DNA from: Galaxea fascicularis
Taxonomy: Eukaryota > Cnidaria > Anthozoa > Scleractinia > Euphylliidae
Direction: 5' to 3'
DNA: 64,000 bases
NCBI GenBank assembly: GCA_948470475.1
Contig: OX419336.1
Location: 37,038,872-37,102,871 of the forward strand
Part shown: positions 24,105 to 35,719 of the stretch, piece by piece
Numbering within the stretch: position 1 is the stretch's first letter
Layout of the letters: the number at the start of each line of letters is the position of its first letter
Made by a program: the position numbers and the translations under genes
The notes under the pieces: model-generated
The model's input: the letters and a program-made list of their open reading frames with translations, nothing else
Database searches by the model: none
Told to the model about the DNA's origin: nothing

Positions 24105-27100
24105 ATTGGGAGCAGGTCAATTGTACACTGTAGGTTCATGTGTTCCTGTGAAAGAGGTGGATATGAATGATGTATCTGAAATAAATCATATATGGACTGC
24201 AGAAATGAAATAAAATAAAGGATGATCCCCGCATTTGTGACTTCAATGGACTTCAACAGGGTTTGAACCTGACCTTGTGATACCAATACAAACACACTGC
24301 CAAATGGAATTGTCTTAGATAATTAAATTTTGTTAAACACCAATCCAAACGAGCTGAGTAGGACAGAATTCCAGCTGATGGTAAAATGCCCATACACCAG
24401 GAAAATCCTGTGAACTCTAAGCACTTGCAAACCCCTAGTAATGGAAAACAAAGACTCTGGGTACAGATTTGAAAAACCACAGACTTACCTAAATTTCAAA
24501 ACAATGAAGTATCCACTAGGAACTTTTATCTCCCACACACACTTGGCATTATGGGGATAACCGGCTGGGTACCCTGGGGACGAGAATGTTCCTGACAAGG
24601 TGTTCATGAATACTCCACATCCAGCTGCCAATCAAAAGTATGGGAGAACGTTAGATCGCAAGATAAACATGTTTTAACATCTTTTGTTTTCATTAAGGAG
24701 CACATTAACCCTTTACACACTGAGTGATCAGCATCAAATTTCTCCTTGTCATATCAATGCTTTATAGAACAGAATGGTTATGAGAATTAAGGACAGGATC
24801 ACACAAGATGAATTTGCTTGATATTTGAACATGTTCTCCCCACTACTTCCATAGGATTTGTATGGGAGCAACAAATGAGAATTAAAATTTTGATCTCAAG
24901 CCTTAAAGGTTTAATACGAAAAGCACCAGTATGTTACATCTGGTCTAAAAAGCAACAACTATACTTTGAAAGAGAAATAAAACTTACAATAATTATTATT
25001 ATAATTATAGTACAAGTATAGTATATACCACACAAGTGAATAGTGCTTTTCACGTGTTCTGAATGGTTAACTCGGAGGTGATTAGCAAAGTACTATTCAC
25101 CTCTGAGCAACCAAAGAGAAAGAAAATGACCTCCCCTTTCAGTTTTCCGCAGAGGAAATTATTTGAATAAATGCTAGTTAGTCAGCCTGTGTGGTATATA
25201 CTAAAACAATTATTCACCTCAGTGTTGGTGAATGTGGTGGATATTTAAATTGCCGCTTTGTGGTTCGGTAAACATCCGACACTATTCACCTCCACTTCGG
25301 TGAATAATTGTTAATTATTAACTACTGGCATAATGCTTATGCATGTGATTTCAAGCAGTCAAATGACAACTGAGAACTTACATGGTGCAGATGTTTTTCT
25401 GCAGTCCACTGGAGCTGTTAAAAAGGAAAATCGCAAGAAATAATAAGTACTTAACACTTTGAGCCCTAACACTGACCAGAACCTACTTTCTCCTTATGCT
25501 ACCATCATTTCAGCCAACACACTGGTTATGAGAATAAAGGCAATGATCTTCAAACAATTAAAGTCTTGATATTTAACCAAATTCTCTGAAGTAGTACAGT
25601 AAAAAAAATGTGAGAAGATCAATTAAGAGAATATGCATGTTGATATCAGGGCTTAAAGTGTTCAAACTCTACTAAAGTCCAACCCTAAAGGGGAACATGT
25701 AGACATGTTAGGTCCTATCCACAGAGTAGATTTTTGCAAATGAAAGAAAAAAAGCCAATCAAAAGAGAGACATGCAGTTTCCTGGATTGAAAAGCCACCA
25801 CAGATAAAAGTTACTGTAATGAATACAACTCTCCTCCAAAGAATGAATTGTCACCGAACTAGGAAATACATGTATAGTGTGCACTAATGATAAGCCCATA
25901 ATCTGAAATATGAATCTGAAGTATGAAGGGCAAGTTCAAAAATTCCTCTGTACGCAGTGTTTGGAGCTACTGTAACACAAAATAGGCTTTGTGTGTATTG
26001 TAGAACATGATACTATGGAGAAATGCCAAGAAATGAAAAATCTAGACACTAGTTTCCAACAATGTTGAACATTTTAAAGAAAACAAACTCAGGAAATCTC
26101 ACCATTTAAAAAATTGCAAATTATAATATTATTATTGTCACAAGTTTCCAATAAAGCTGGCATTTCTGGCAGTTAAGATGATTTGAGAGTCAGTCTGAGA
26201 TCTGACTTTTGGGGATTAAATGAGCATCTACGTTTTCAAAGCTATGCACTCCAGGGAATTTTTGTTTCGAAAACATCACTTTCATGGCCACCTGTTAGCC
26301 AACAGCCCTGGGAGAGGAACACCACCAACAAAATACAGGTAGAACTACACTAAGAATTCTAAAGTTGTAAAAGGATTCTTGACAAACCAAATACAAGATC
26401 ATTTGGGATTTCAATATCAGCCCTGAAAATTTCAATCAGACTATGAGTTGTGACTTACCCTTTAACACCCAATTCTCCTTTCTAGCTAATATACAGTTCC
26501 TTGTACACTAGTTAAGAGAATTTGGGGTTATATTAAGATAACACCCTCTGGCTGATAAATTTGTCTATTCTTATCACCTGTCTGCTGGACAGTGTATTGG
26601 TATCATAAGGAGAAATTATAAGCTAATCACTTCTAGGAGTTCAAGGGTTAAGCCACATGTAGTTACAGTCTGACAAGGATCATGTACACAAGGCTGTACT
26701 CTAAGAAAAGTAGTTGGGCGCCCAAACCTCTAAACCCTTGAAATCCAGGGTGCCCAGCATATAAGTTTGGTGCAAAAACTAATATTTCCTGGTCGCCCGA
26801 TGGCAAAAGTAAGTTGCCAGGGGCGACCGGGCGCCGCTAGAGCACAGCCCTGTGTACATGTTTTCTACCAATGCAGGGCTTTCAAAAAAGCTGGCTAGCA
26901 CCTGAGCTCCAGCAGCTGTGAGCCATTGAGTCAGCAGCTACTTGGCCATGTTGGTTAACAAAATACTTGAAAACTACAACTTTTAAAATGGCTGTTTTGA
27001 TTGCTACAGCCAATTTCTATCACACGGGTATACACCTGTTACGAATCGTATTGAAAGCCCTGGCAAAACATTTTTTAGAACTGATAACAATACATACGAT

Positions 27101-30100
27101 GATTGTTCATGAAACATCTCTTCTTCACAACTGTGACTTCCTGTTGACTCAAAGCCCTGTCGTAGATCTGGATACAAGAAATTCTTCCCTCAAAACTATC
27201 ACCTTTCCCATGTCCACTGCCCACTTGGATATCTCTGTGAGTCCTTAACTCTCGCTTTCCTATGTTTGTCTGCTGGACGGCATTGCCATCTAACCACAAT
27301 GTTGCAGAACCACTGTTGTGGTCATACGATGCTCCAATGTATAGCCACTTCCCTTCAAGATTAATAGCATCATTGGTAAGAGAGGCAAGCGACTCTCCAC
27401 TGCGTTCTACAAATATTGCAGAAATAGAATTAATCCTGGATGTGCGAATTTCCACAGAATTTGTCTTTTCTGTTTGAATCTCATCATCTCTGTTACTATC
27501 TAAGTACTGTATGATGGATCCCGGGTGACCTGTCTGAAATATCCAAACTAAAATTGTGATAGAATTCTTGGTATCCAGATGTTGGCTTCCTGGTATGTTG
27601 ATATAACTTGTACCAATCCCAGCAAACTTGTAAGCAGTATTTGCTTCACCAGATGGGCCAGCCACTAGTTCAACATCCTGTGCTGTACCACCAAGATTGC
27701 CATAGCAACTGGCATCAGCTGTTTTATAAACGTTATTGAATGGATACAATCCCACGGGATAAGGCGGCACACCTGTGGGTAAATGGGCATAAACAAACAG
27801 TTTAAAAAACATCATTTGAAAATAATAGATGTCTTTAAACAAGAACTTAGACAGAAATAAAGGAAAATTAGCATGAGGAATCTAGCTTGCCCATACAGAG
27901 TGGCTGAAATTTTACCTTATTTCTAAATCAGGAGCCACCAAGGAAATTATTACTCCCCTGGATAGGAACAATAACACCAACCATTCATTTGGCACAAATA
28001 TAAAAATACAAGAAAACAGCTTTAAAGGAAAAAAAACTTTAATAATATTGCTGTCTGCTTAAATTGATGCAACAAAAAAGCTTATCCATTGCAAGGTTTT
28101 CCCTATACATATATCACCAGTTCTTTTAATTTTATAACCTGCTCACTGACTGGAGAGAGACAAATGGCCATTCCGTACAGTTCATACAAATGACTCTGAT
28201 CTCAGACTGGTCCAAGATCAGGGTGTCAAGTGAGAAATGACACTTAGAAAATAGGAAAATAGGAATGACAGTGGCCAAAAAATAGGAAATAAATGGGAAT
28301 TCTCACCCCAAAATAGGAAAAAAATAGGAGGATTTCTTTGAGTTCTATCCTCTTAACACTCCCAACAGCAACTCTGTTCCACAACCCAATGCTTAACTAT
28401 TTAACAGGCACCATGGCATACATCCACAATAGACCTTTTTACCGATACGGCGGCCATCTTGAATTCCGAGGAAATTATGGGATACCCAGGGGGCAGATGA
28501 GAAATAATTATAAAGAATACTGTGGCGTGAACTTTTAGCAACAATTTTTCGCTAACCATAGAAACCACTGCCAAATACCGTGACAGAAAGATGTAACACT
28601 TGTAATATTTGTTTTGGAATATGAGAGACAAGCAGTAAAAATTTATCCTGAAAGCTGTGTATACCATACAATTTGCAGCGATTGCCCCCTCGGCAGCCCA
28701 TAATTTCTCAGTCAAAACAATAGAATTCAAGATGGCCGCCGTATCGGTAAAAAGGTCTATTCATTGCCGTATAAACAAAAACAAGTGTTACCACTTGTGT
28801 TACCGAGCACAACTCATCCTACAACAATTACCAGATTCCAAATTTCATTAGATACTTCACAAGATGATGATTTATTAGTCCTTCAAAACTGTGAGAATGA
28901 TAAGCAACAATAATTTTTTTTGACAAACCAAAACAATATCAAAGTTCACTGTCACCAAATGTATGTCTTCCTTACAATAAAAGCCAACCATGGCTTTTGA
29001 ACATCAACAATCAAAAGCACTGAGAAAGTCTGGGCACTAGTTTCTGAAGAAATCACTCTAAAGGCTTCAAACTGGTCTTTTTTTGACATGAAGTTTCAGT
29101 TTTTTGTAGAATTTATCAATTTTACTGGCAATTTTATTTCAAATATTTCAAAATGTTTCTGTGTACCTAATAAGACCCTAAAAAAATAGGAAAAACTAGG
29201 AATTTCATGAAAAAATAGGAGAAAATAGGAGGCAGGCCACAAAATAGGAAAAAATAGGATAAAATAGGAACTTGACACCCTGCAAGATTGTCTGTTACCT
29301 GATGGTAGTCTGAATGTTTAGATCAATCTCTGTCCTGTTTGAGAATTTGCATTGTAAGTGTCAATGGTTTTGAAGTGAGCCAAAAGTGCAGACAGCAAAA
29401 CAGACAAAATGACAAAAAGAAAAAAAACAGTGCCCATTCCTAATGACTCATGACCTTACGGCTGAATATTTAGACCAATCTTGGCCCTATATTTTGAGCA
29501 TTTACATTTTAAGTGTCAATGGTTTTGAAGTGATCCAAAAGTGCAGACACCACATAATAGCCTTGAACATCAAGTTTCTCTCCTCAAGATCAAAATCAAA
29601 ATCCAAAAAGACAGAGACCATTCCTAACAACCTCATGGCCAGAGTAATAACAACAATTGAAATATAATATTAATTACATACAGTGTAGGTTGGTATACAT
29701 GTCAGTCTGTAGGAGATCAAATTTAACAAGATGCCTGTTGTGGAATGCACTATTTAATGGAAAGATTAGTTTGATGACTCACTGTAGTGAGATGTCATTT
29801 CTATTTGCAACTAGATTGCGTGTCGAGTTTTTCACTTTTTAATCGAAAATGATCTTACGAGTCTCCTTGTTTGAAACTTCACTTGCAGCCGTCTCCTTTC
29901 CGGCTGTTACTGGGGATTAAGGACAATACAAGGCGTTGGAATAAATTTGACATATTTTCCAACAAAAATGTCAATGTTTACAAGATGCCAGGCAATATAT
30001 TCCAAAGGAAAATTACCTTTATGTGCTAAATAAATGTGCCCATTCATTTAGCAGGTCTCGTTAAAATTCCAGGTCACACAGTAAAATTCCACAGTCATTT

Positions 30101-31842
30101 CATCTTTATCATGTTACTTTGTGACCTTGAATGCAATTGCTCATCTGACCCAATCAAACTGCAGAGTATAAATACTTTCAAAGTATGACATGACACTTCC
30201 ATTGTTTTGTTGTTTGCAGCTGTCACAAGCAGCTATAGAGAAAGCAAAGCATTTCAAATATTTGAAAAATTTCAAAAATTAAAAAGAAACATGTCGATTT
30301 GTAGAGGAAATGAACCGATTTTATGATGTGGTCTGCCACAGGCATCCCATGTAATAACAGAAATGAATTTGCAAAACAAATGTCACATTTAATATTTTTA
30401 GAAGTGGAGGGAAAACAAAAATCTGTGAAATCCTATACTGTGTTCCTTTGAACTTAGAAAGGGTTGTCCAGATTATTTGTTGAAGAGAAATGCCACAGTT
30501 GCACTTTTCTAGTATCAGAGTTGAATATGGTTTACTATTTGACTTAATTAATAAAAGACTCAAGACTTATGTCTCTGACAGACTGACTGGACATTCACTA
30601 TAAAACATTTACTGTAACTTAAATTCAAGCTACCAGAATACACGGTGATTTGTATTTTTAAACATTTATTTATTTGTAAATTGGATGAAAAAAAGAGCAT
30701 AATAGCTTCAATTTGCACATGCATGAATAACCAGTTCATTTGTATAAACATAAATACATGAAGGAACGTCTGTCCAAATTACCTGCCCTAGATACTTAAA
30801 GGACCTGGTAAGCTCATGATAACCCTGCAGGTCGTTATGTATTGCAAACTGATTCTCTAAATCAACTGACAAATATATGGCTATCAAATGTATGGCTGTT
30901 GGTCCACTTCACCTACTGGAGCAGGAAGGATTTGATAATTTTTTTCCTTTTTTTGCTTGAGAAATTAAAAAGAGCAGGTGCAGTAGATGTCTGCTGAATT
31001 TATGATGCAGACGATTCAAAAATTTAAAACAATAAAAATCCGATAAAAAAAATTGGGGCTATAATGGAAACACAAAAGGAATTTATGGCGCTGTCATTGC
31101 GATGGGAATCCTTCAGACCTCTTAATTTTCACATCTTCGTAACAATATTACAGTACACACCACACATATCCTCGTATGGGCCACGCATATGATCAATATT
31201 GGCGTCTACAGCGTCTTCGAGCAAAATGTATTAATATGCAAATAGGGTTATGGCTTATGTCGCAAATAAAAATGTGTACTGTTATCAACAACACGCTGAG
31301 ATCGTATTGAAATACACAACATGTATTTTTATCGAAAGTGTTTACTCTTTGCACATCGGTTGACATGCCATGCGCATCAAAAGCAATCATGCATTTCTCC
31401 GAGTCTGCTTGCGTATGCACTGCCACGAAGCAGCGAATAATCAATACGAACTAAGCTTAAAATGAAAGAAAGGACTACCTTTTCCTTCCCATATAGCCCA
31501 GGAAACCTACTATTCTAGAAACAAACTAGTAATTTATAAGCAAAAGGCAAACAGTAAGCTTATACAAATTTAAAATCGATCACAACCCAGAACTACACGT
31601 GCATGTGCGTACGTAAGATTCGAGAAAACATTTTGAAAAGATTTGCTTTGAACTTCACAATTAAGTTTAAATCAACACGAACGTAACCGTAATCATCGCC
31701 ACAGGAAAAGTTTATGAAACGGGAGAAGGTCACTGTGGCACTGCAATTGATCACGACAAACCTTACCTTCAACAAATGCGATGAGTGGACAGAAGCTCAC
31801 GGTGATTGTAAACAAGACCATACAACAACAACTTAGGCACAT
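18774..31842 (-). CDS. type I membrane protein: signal peptide-LamG-CUB-TM-PY-motif tail
   Basis: Seven exons, minus strand: 31842-31767, 27772-27116, 25414-25382, 24624-24489, 23818-23583, 21906-21673 and 19474-18774. Every junction has GT-AG ends and matching phase, giving 690 residues. Exon 1 is a signal peptide. Exon 2 (about residues 26-244) is a LamG/concanavalin-like domain ending [14 protein letters not shown]. Exons 4-5 (about 256-379) are one CUB domain ([36 protein letters not shown]). Exon 6 has a TM helix (about 397-416), a basic stop-transfer TRRRLRERR and PPTYDDG. Exon 7 is a Ser/Pro-rich, probably disordered tail with an acidic run before LPPYPG. LamG and CUB bind glycans or proteins outside the cell; PY motifs bind WW domains inside. 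The LamG donor (AGAT|GTTTC) is weak, so that boundary is the least certain. Introns hold SINEs and MITEs. Confidence 0.82.
19495..19690. repeat. MITE remnant with ~80-bp tandem duplication
   Basis: CCTACGCAGACC and GGCCTGCGTAGG form inverted ends, with TCGTCACGCAATCTTTC between them. A block of about 80 bp (TCACGCAATCTTTC ... TAGGATGCTAG) is then repeated directly at about 19540-19610 and 19613-19688. It lies in the last intron of the LamG-CUB gene. Confidence 0.6.
20420..20592. mobile_element. MITE GAGCGTTTTCAC family, 173 bp
   Basis: TIRs GAGCGTTTTCAC and GTGAAAACGCTC, flanked by TA at 20418-20419 and 20593-20594. It contains the paired phrases GCGGCCATGTTGGTG and CCAACATGGCCGC. It is an intact relative of the interrupted copy at 15845-17061, and the first of four abutting MITEs. 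Confidence 0.8.
20597..20826. mobile_element. MITE CCATTTTACAG family, 230 bp
   Basis: TIRs GTCCATTTTACAG and CTGTAAAATGGCC with TA at 20595-20596 and 20827-20828. Further in, GACCTTGTTTTGATA and TATCAAAACAAGGTC pair, so most of the element is foldable. It abuts its neighbours on both sides. Confidence 0.8.
20829..21087. mobile_element. MITE with ACGAACAAATCGTCT motif array, 259 bp
   Basis: TIRs TTGGCCGTTTTCACACTAGA and its complement, TA on each side (20827-20828 and 21088-21089). The body is filled with variants of GACGAACAAATCGTCT in both orientations, about ten in total. Confidence 0.8.
21090..21453. mobile_element. MITE GGGAGCTTAAGC family, 364 bp (copy A)
   Basis: TIRs GGGAGCTTAAGCAACG and CGTTGCTTAAGCTCCC, TA at 21088-21089 and 21454-21455. 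Diverged copies occur at 34803-36102 and 58651-59600 and share CACGTGCAGAG, ACATTTCTTTGCCGTC-like and CTCGAGAA segments. The small Arg-rich frames inside are GAC/GTC repeats, not proteins. Confidence 0.85.
22160..22440 (+). repeat. tRNA-derived SINE with (TTA)n tail
   Basis: The head has a tRNA-like A box (AGTGGTGAGAGCGC) and B box (GGGTTCGATTCCC) about 35 bp apart. The body reads GAGGGGTTTTTCTCCGGG, and the tail ends AATAAAG followed by TTATTATTATTATTA. It lies in the intron between the CUB and TM exons of the LamG-CUB gene. Confidence 0.85.
22776..22910. mobile_element. MITE of GTCGTTTCGCC/GTCGATTCGCC motifs, 135 bp
   Basis: Ends GGTCGTTTCGC and GCGAAACGACC. The interior repeats GTCGTTTCG and GTCGATTC, first forward and then inverted (GAATCGAC, CGAAACGAC), about every 17 bp. 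No target duplication is clear. Confidence 0.65.
22961..23413. mobile_element. hAT-like element CAGGGGCAACC, copy 1
   Basis: Ends CAGGGGCAACCAATG and GCTGGGTGCCCCTG are imperfect inverted repeats. The body is about 450 bp long and co-linear with the copy at 32850-33314 (shared GAAATTGCTAGCTGAA, CGAACAGATAT). The flanking bases no longer match, so this copy's target duplication has decayed. Confidence 0.75.
24030..24300 (-). repeat. tRNA-derived SINE (minus strand)
   Basis: On the minus strand, TAGCTCAGTTGGTTAGAGC (A box) is followed by GGTTCAAACTC (B box) at about 24036-24105. A second B-box-like GGTTCAAACCC lies at about 24260. The region between carries a body and suggests a dimeric or tandem SINE. 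It sits in the intron between the two CUB exons. Confidence 0.65.
25019..25320. mobile_element. palindromic MITE(s) with TATTCACCTC motifs
   Basis: AGTATATACCACACAAG at about 25019 is inverted at about 25188-25204. ATTATTCACC segments occur in both orientations up to 25320 (GGTGAATAATTGTT). It probably represents one or two nested elements in the linker-CUB intron. Confidence 0.55.
26689..26852. mobile_element. hAT-like MITE, 164 bp, 6-bp TSD
   Basis: Ends CAAGGCTGTACTCTA and TAGAGCACAGCCCTG, flanked by the exact 6-bp direct repeat TGTACA (26683-26688 and 26853-26858). The body has GGTCGCCC and GGGCGCCC phrases. Intronic in the LamG-CUB gene. Confidence 0.75.
28219..29282. mobile_element. 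hAT-like element with AAAATAGGAA repeats, 6-bp TSD
   Basis: Ends CAGGGTGTCAAGT and ACTTGACACCCTG, with the exact 6-bp direct repeat CAAGAT at 28213-28218 and 29283-29288. Both subterminal regions consist of AAAATAGGAA-type motifs. A second MITE (28432-28757) is inserted within it. Confidence 0.75.
28432..28757. mobile_element. MITE GACCTTTTTACCGATA, nested
   Basis: TIRs GACCTTTTTACCGATACGGC and the inverted copy, flanked by TA on each side. The arms continue with GCGGCCATCTTGAATTC. It lies wholly inside the hAT-like element at 28219-29282, so it inserted later. Confidence 0.8.
29859..29903 (-). other. candidate 45-nt cassette exon of the LamG-CUB gene
   Basis: On the minus strand an acceptor (AGTAACAG) precedes, and a donor (GTAAGA) follows, a 45-nt open segment. 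It is phase 1 at both ends, so it could be included between the signal-peptide and LamG exons without a frame change. It would add 15 residues that include [13 protein letters not shown]. The splice signals are good, but there is no homology support. Confidence 0.3.
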
Positions 31843-32849
31843 TTGGGTGAATTGGCGAGCCGTGGCGATCGGCAAAACCGCCAACCCTACTGCCCCTTTT
31901 TTACCTTGAACTTTGGTTCGTGTCTCAAATGAATATCCCACTGATTGTGGAATATCAAGCTTCTGCAGGGGCGTAACTTCCAGACGGTTTCGTGTTTCAG
32001 TATGCGTACGTGCCAATTATTTGTAGAATCGATGAGATGGCGACCGCTTTTTGCAGCAATCCTTTGTTTTGACTCTGTTCAACTAGTACGTTCATCATTT
32101 CCCCGTGTACAGAGCTTTTTGAAAGAGCTTTTGCTAGCCGCCAACTCATAAAAGTCTTCCAAATGCTGAGTACAACTAACGAGGTTAAAATACACAGCCA
32201 TATGCATTTTCCCGCGTTCGCTAAGACAATAGTACAGTTTTTCTGTTACATCCGGAAGCCATAAAGCGGACACAAACGTCAATCAAGTTGAGGGCCTTGG
32301 GAAATCGCATCACGGACTAAAGATTTTAGGCAGATTTTAACGCTTTTTGATTGTCTTTAATTTTATTACACTGTACGTGAACTCTGAAAACAAACAGAAC
32401 AAGGAACCGTCGGGAGGGGACTGTAGAAAAGAAAAAGCGAAGGAGAAGTGATAGGGGGAGGGGTGGGGTTAAAAGGTACCACAACAAGCTTTCCCGGTAC
32501 AGATCTTGTTGTCGAAGTTTAAGCTAGTGAAAATATGAAGTATCTCAGAGTTCAGAGAGGCCGTTCCGAAACTTTAATTTTAAAAGAACGGAACAGAATT
32601 ATAGGTTTTTTTGTCACACTCTGGAGTCTGGACCAGGCGTGGTGAATTTGGGGTCTAACGCTGGTCGAAACCGGCAGCAATGCAGCAATATGTCTGGCCG
32701 ACCCGGCAAAATACAAGAAACATGCAATACGTCTGGCCTGGCTAACTATTTCAATGCATTTTTTTATGCTTTGATCGTGAACCTCTATCGATGTGTTACA
32801 AATAATAACATCATTTATTTTCATTCCCACGTACATAAATGGTATTACA
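31843..32849. other. 5' flank of the LamG-CUB gene
   Basis: The minus-strand promoter and 5' untranslated region must lie in the first part. The coding frame is open upstream of the chosen start, but the signal-peptide methionine at 31842 is preferred. No other gene seen. Confidence 0.35.
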
Positions 32850-33314
32850 CAGGGGCACCCAACAAACAAGATTAAGAAAAAAAACCTTTGAGAGATATTT
32901 CTAGGCTCCTTGTAATGTTTAAAGACCGTTTAAAGAGTTGTCTTAATCAGCTAGAAATATTTGATCTGTTCGGATTTCTTACTTTTAACTGAAAATTTAA
33001 GTGCCCGCAAAATTTAGGGAATGAAGTCTTCATTTCAGAAATTGCTAGCTGAACGTTACCTTCGAAGAACTCCTCTGCGAACTATTTACTTATCAATGCT
33101 AGGCGACCTTTTTGAGAGCGAAAAATTGCAAAAAAATCCCTTCCGAAAATCTAAGAGACTATTTTCCCATGGATTTCTCTGGTTGCGAATCTTTTAGTTG
33201 ATGTTTTAAATAAGGGATCTGTAGCTTTTTGGCAATGCATTATCCGGAAAGTCTTAGGACGAGTAGACTCTCTCGAACAGATATTTCATCGAAGTTTCTT
33301 GTTGGGTGCCCCTG
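32850..33314. mobile_element. hAT-like element CAGGGGCACCC, copy 2, 6-bp TSD
   Basis: Near-perfect ends CAGGGGCACCCAAC and GTTGGGTGCCCCTG, with the exact 6-bp direct repeat ATTACA at 32844-32849 and 33315-33320. It is co-linear with the copy at 22961-23413. Non-coding. Confidence 0.85.
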
Positions 33315-33532
33315 ATTACACAGCAACACAAACGATAAAAAACGAAAAAAATAATAAGATTAACATTATGAAGTGCCTTCTTTTTTTTATTTTCTGTTTT
33401 TTACTTCTTTTAGTCAGACAGGGATTCAAATCCACCGACCATGGAGGAAAATCTATTTTTCTTTGGTTTAATGAGCTTAGCTCAGTCAAAGCGCGTGATA
33501 ACTTAATTTTGGCACCAAGACAAACTAAATTA

Positions 33533-34674
33533 CGAGTTGGATTTTGCGAGTTGGATTTCGAGTTGGATTTTCGAGTTAGGATCTCGAGTTAGATTTTTGG
33601 GTAAGGATGTAGAGTTGTTTTTTTCTTTTTTGAGATGGTTACTAGTAATCCAGCTGCAAGGAATAGCTAGGAATCGGATAGTTTGTCCGGAAACCCGCGT
33701 ATATTTCCAGTGCAATGCATTCAACAAAATAATTCCTCCTGTAGGGGTGGGGTTAGTGTTTTGCCTTTTGATGGGGCTTGATGTTAAATCAATGACCATC
33801 TGTAAAAAAAACGGCTAATCTGTAGAATTTTCGCTACTACGAGGAACATTAACTCCTGGGATAGGGATTGGTTCTGGGATCAGAATTGTAAATTTTGATG
33901 GTTTAGCGATGTTTCTCGTTACGTCACCTATTGTTATTAATGTGCCAACCAGCGCCGAAGTGCTCGAAGCATGGTTAACACTAACCTATACCATAACAAC
34001 CTATAGGTTTTAATAGCGCTAACCATGCCTCGAGCAACTCGGCCCAGAGGTTTATTGGCTGTTGAAACAATACATGCTATTGTTCGGTGGCTGGCAAATT
34101 TGAATATCAAAAGAAATTTGACGTCAATCTTTGTAAACAAGAAACATCGCTATCGGAAAGTCAAATACGTTCGGCCTGAGATAATTTGCACCTCGTTACA
34201 TTGACTTCTTCTATATTTTTATGTTATATATTTCTATATTTCTATATTTGGCACTTCCACTCGGCCCTGGACATATCATGTGCTTCTGAAAACAAAATTA
34301 TAACCAGGTAACATTCCTAAGATCACATTTAGGTTTTGTCTGATGTAAAATTCTCTTGAAATTAAAAACATTATTTTACTAACGATTTTGATGGTTAAAA
34401 CCCCGGCCGATTTGACACGCAAGTGAAAAGACACTCAACTAAAAGCATTCACTGAAGAGGCAGCTATTGTTTCCAGTCAAAAATACAATTACGAAAGCAA
34501 TGCTAGGATAGATTAAACAAGATTGCCTTTACGGATCTGTCATCCTGCTTCTCCCCCATCTTGAAAAGACTAAACAAGACGATGTGTAAAACCACTGAAA
34601 ATTTATTGGAAACCCGCCAAAAAAATCCTAACTCGAAAATCCAACTCGAAAATCCAACTCGAAATCCTAACTCG
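33533..34674. mobile_element. TIR element with CGAGTTGGATTTT motifs, ~1.1 kb
   Basis: The left end has four to five CGAGTTGGATTTT-type copies. The right end (34628-34674) has the inverted AAAATCCAACTCG copies. Between them is a hairpin around GAAGCATGGTTA and TAACCATGCCTC (33966-34028). No transposase recognised. Confidence 0.65.
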
Positions 34675-35254
34675 GTAACTAGGCAACCTCTTTGGGGCCA
34701 CCTGATATTGTTTTAGAAATGCTAAGAATTTAAGGTAGCGCTGAAGGCGGCTGCGTCACTATTTTTTTTTTGTGATATAAGCCTACTACCCAGGCTAAAA
34801 TAGGGAACTTAACCATCGACGACGTCGAAAACGTCGAAAACGTCATTTCAAAATGTAACTTCTCGTTTCTGTAGCTTTTTCGCGTTCATTCCAATTTTTT
34901 TAACACGTAAAATGCAGGCGAACTGTCCAGGGACTAACTTGTAATGAACAAATCAAAATAACAAAAAAGAAAAACAAATTTGCCGTCACGCTTTCACGTT
35001 CTCTAGAAAACATGAAATTTGACATGATTTGGTCATTCCACGTTACGTTTGTTGTTTTGCAGAGGACGGGAAAGAAATGTACCAAAATGTAAACGCACGT
35101 GCAGAGCTGGAGTGTTTTTGCTTATTAGGCTTATTGTTTTGTGGAGTTCTCGTTGCCGTTGACGTCGTCGAAGCTTAAGGGAACTTAAGCAACGACGACG
35201 GCGACGGCACCGAGAACGCCACAAAACTATAGGCTTAATAAGCAAAAACAATCG

Positions 35255-35318
35255 TAGCCTGTGTACAGCCGCCCTTTCCCCTCTTTTTAGAGGGGAAAGG
35301 GCGGCTGTACACAGGCTA
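35255..35318. mobile_element. 64-bp perfect-palindrome MITE with 9-bp TSD
   Basis: TAGCCTGTGTACAGCC... runs into its own complement: arms of about 29 bp around a TTTTTA centre, with no mismatch seen. The 9-bp direct repeat AAACAATCG flanks it (35246-35254 and 35319-35327). Inserted in MITE copy C. Confidence 0.9.
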
Positions 35319-35719
35319 AAACAATCGCTCTGCTCGTGCGTTTTACATTTTGGTACATTTCTTTGCCGTCTTCTGCAAAACAACAACGTCAAACGACCAA
35401 ATTTTGGGTTTTCTCGAGAATGTGACCGCACGACGGCAAGTTTTTCTTTGCTTTAACACCATTCACAGCAATTTAGACTATGAACAGCCCGCCAGCATTT
35501 TTCATGTTAAACAAATTGGAATAATCGCGAAAAAGTTACAAAACGAGAAGTTATATTTTGGAATGACGTTTTCGTTGCCGTCGCCGTTCCTTAAGTTCCC
35601 TTTAAAGTATGAAACGACGGCTACGCCAACGAGAACGCCACAAAACAATGGGCTTAATAAGCAAAAACAATGGCTTTGCACGTGCATTTACATTTTGGTA
35701 CATTTCTTTACCGTCCAGG

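Noticed and set aside
33420..33520. tRNA-like phrases (GGATTCAAATCC and TTAGCTCAGTC)
   Set aside because: The B-box-like phrase precedes the A-box-like one on the same strand, so they cannot form a tRNA or SINE promoter.
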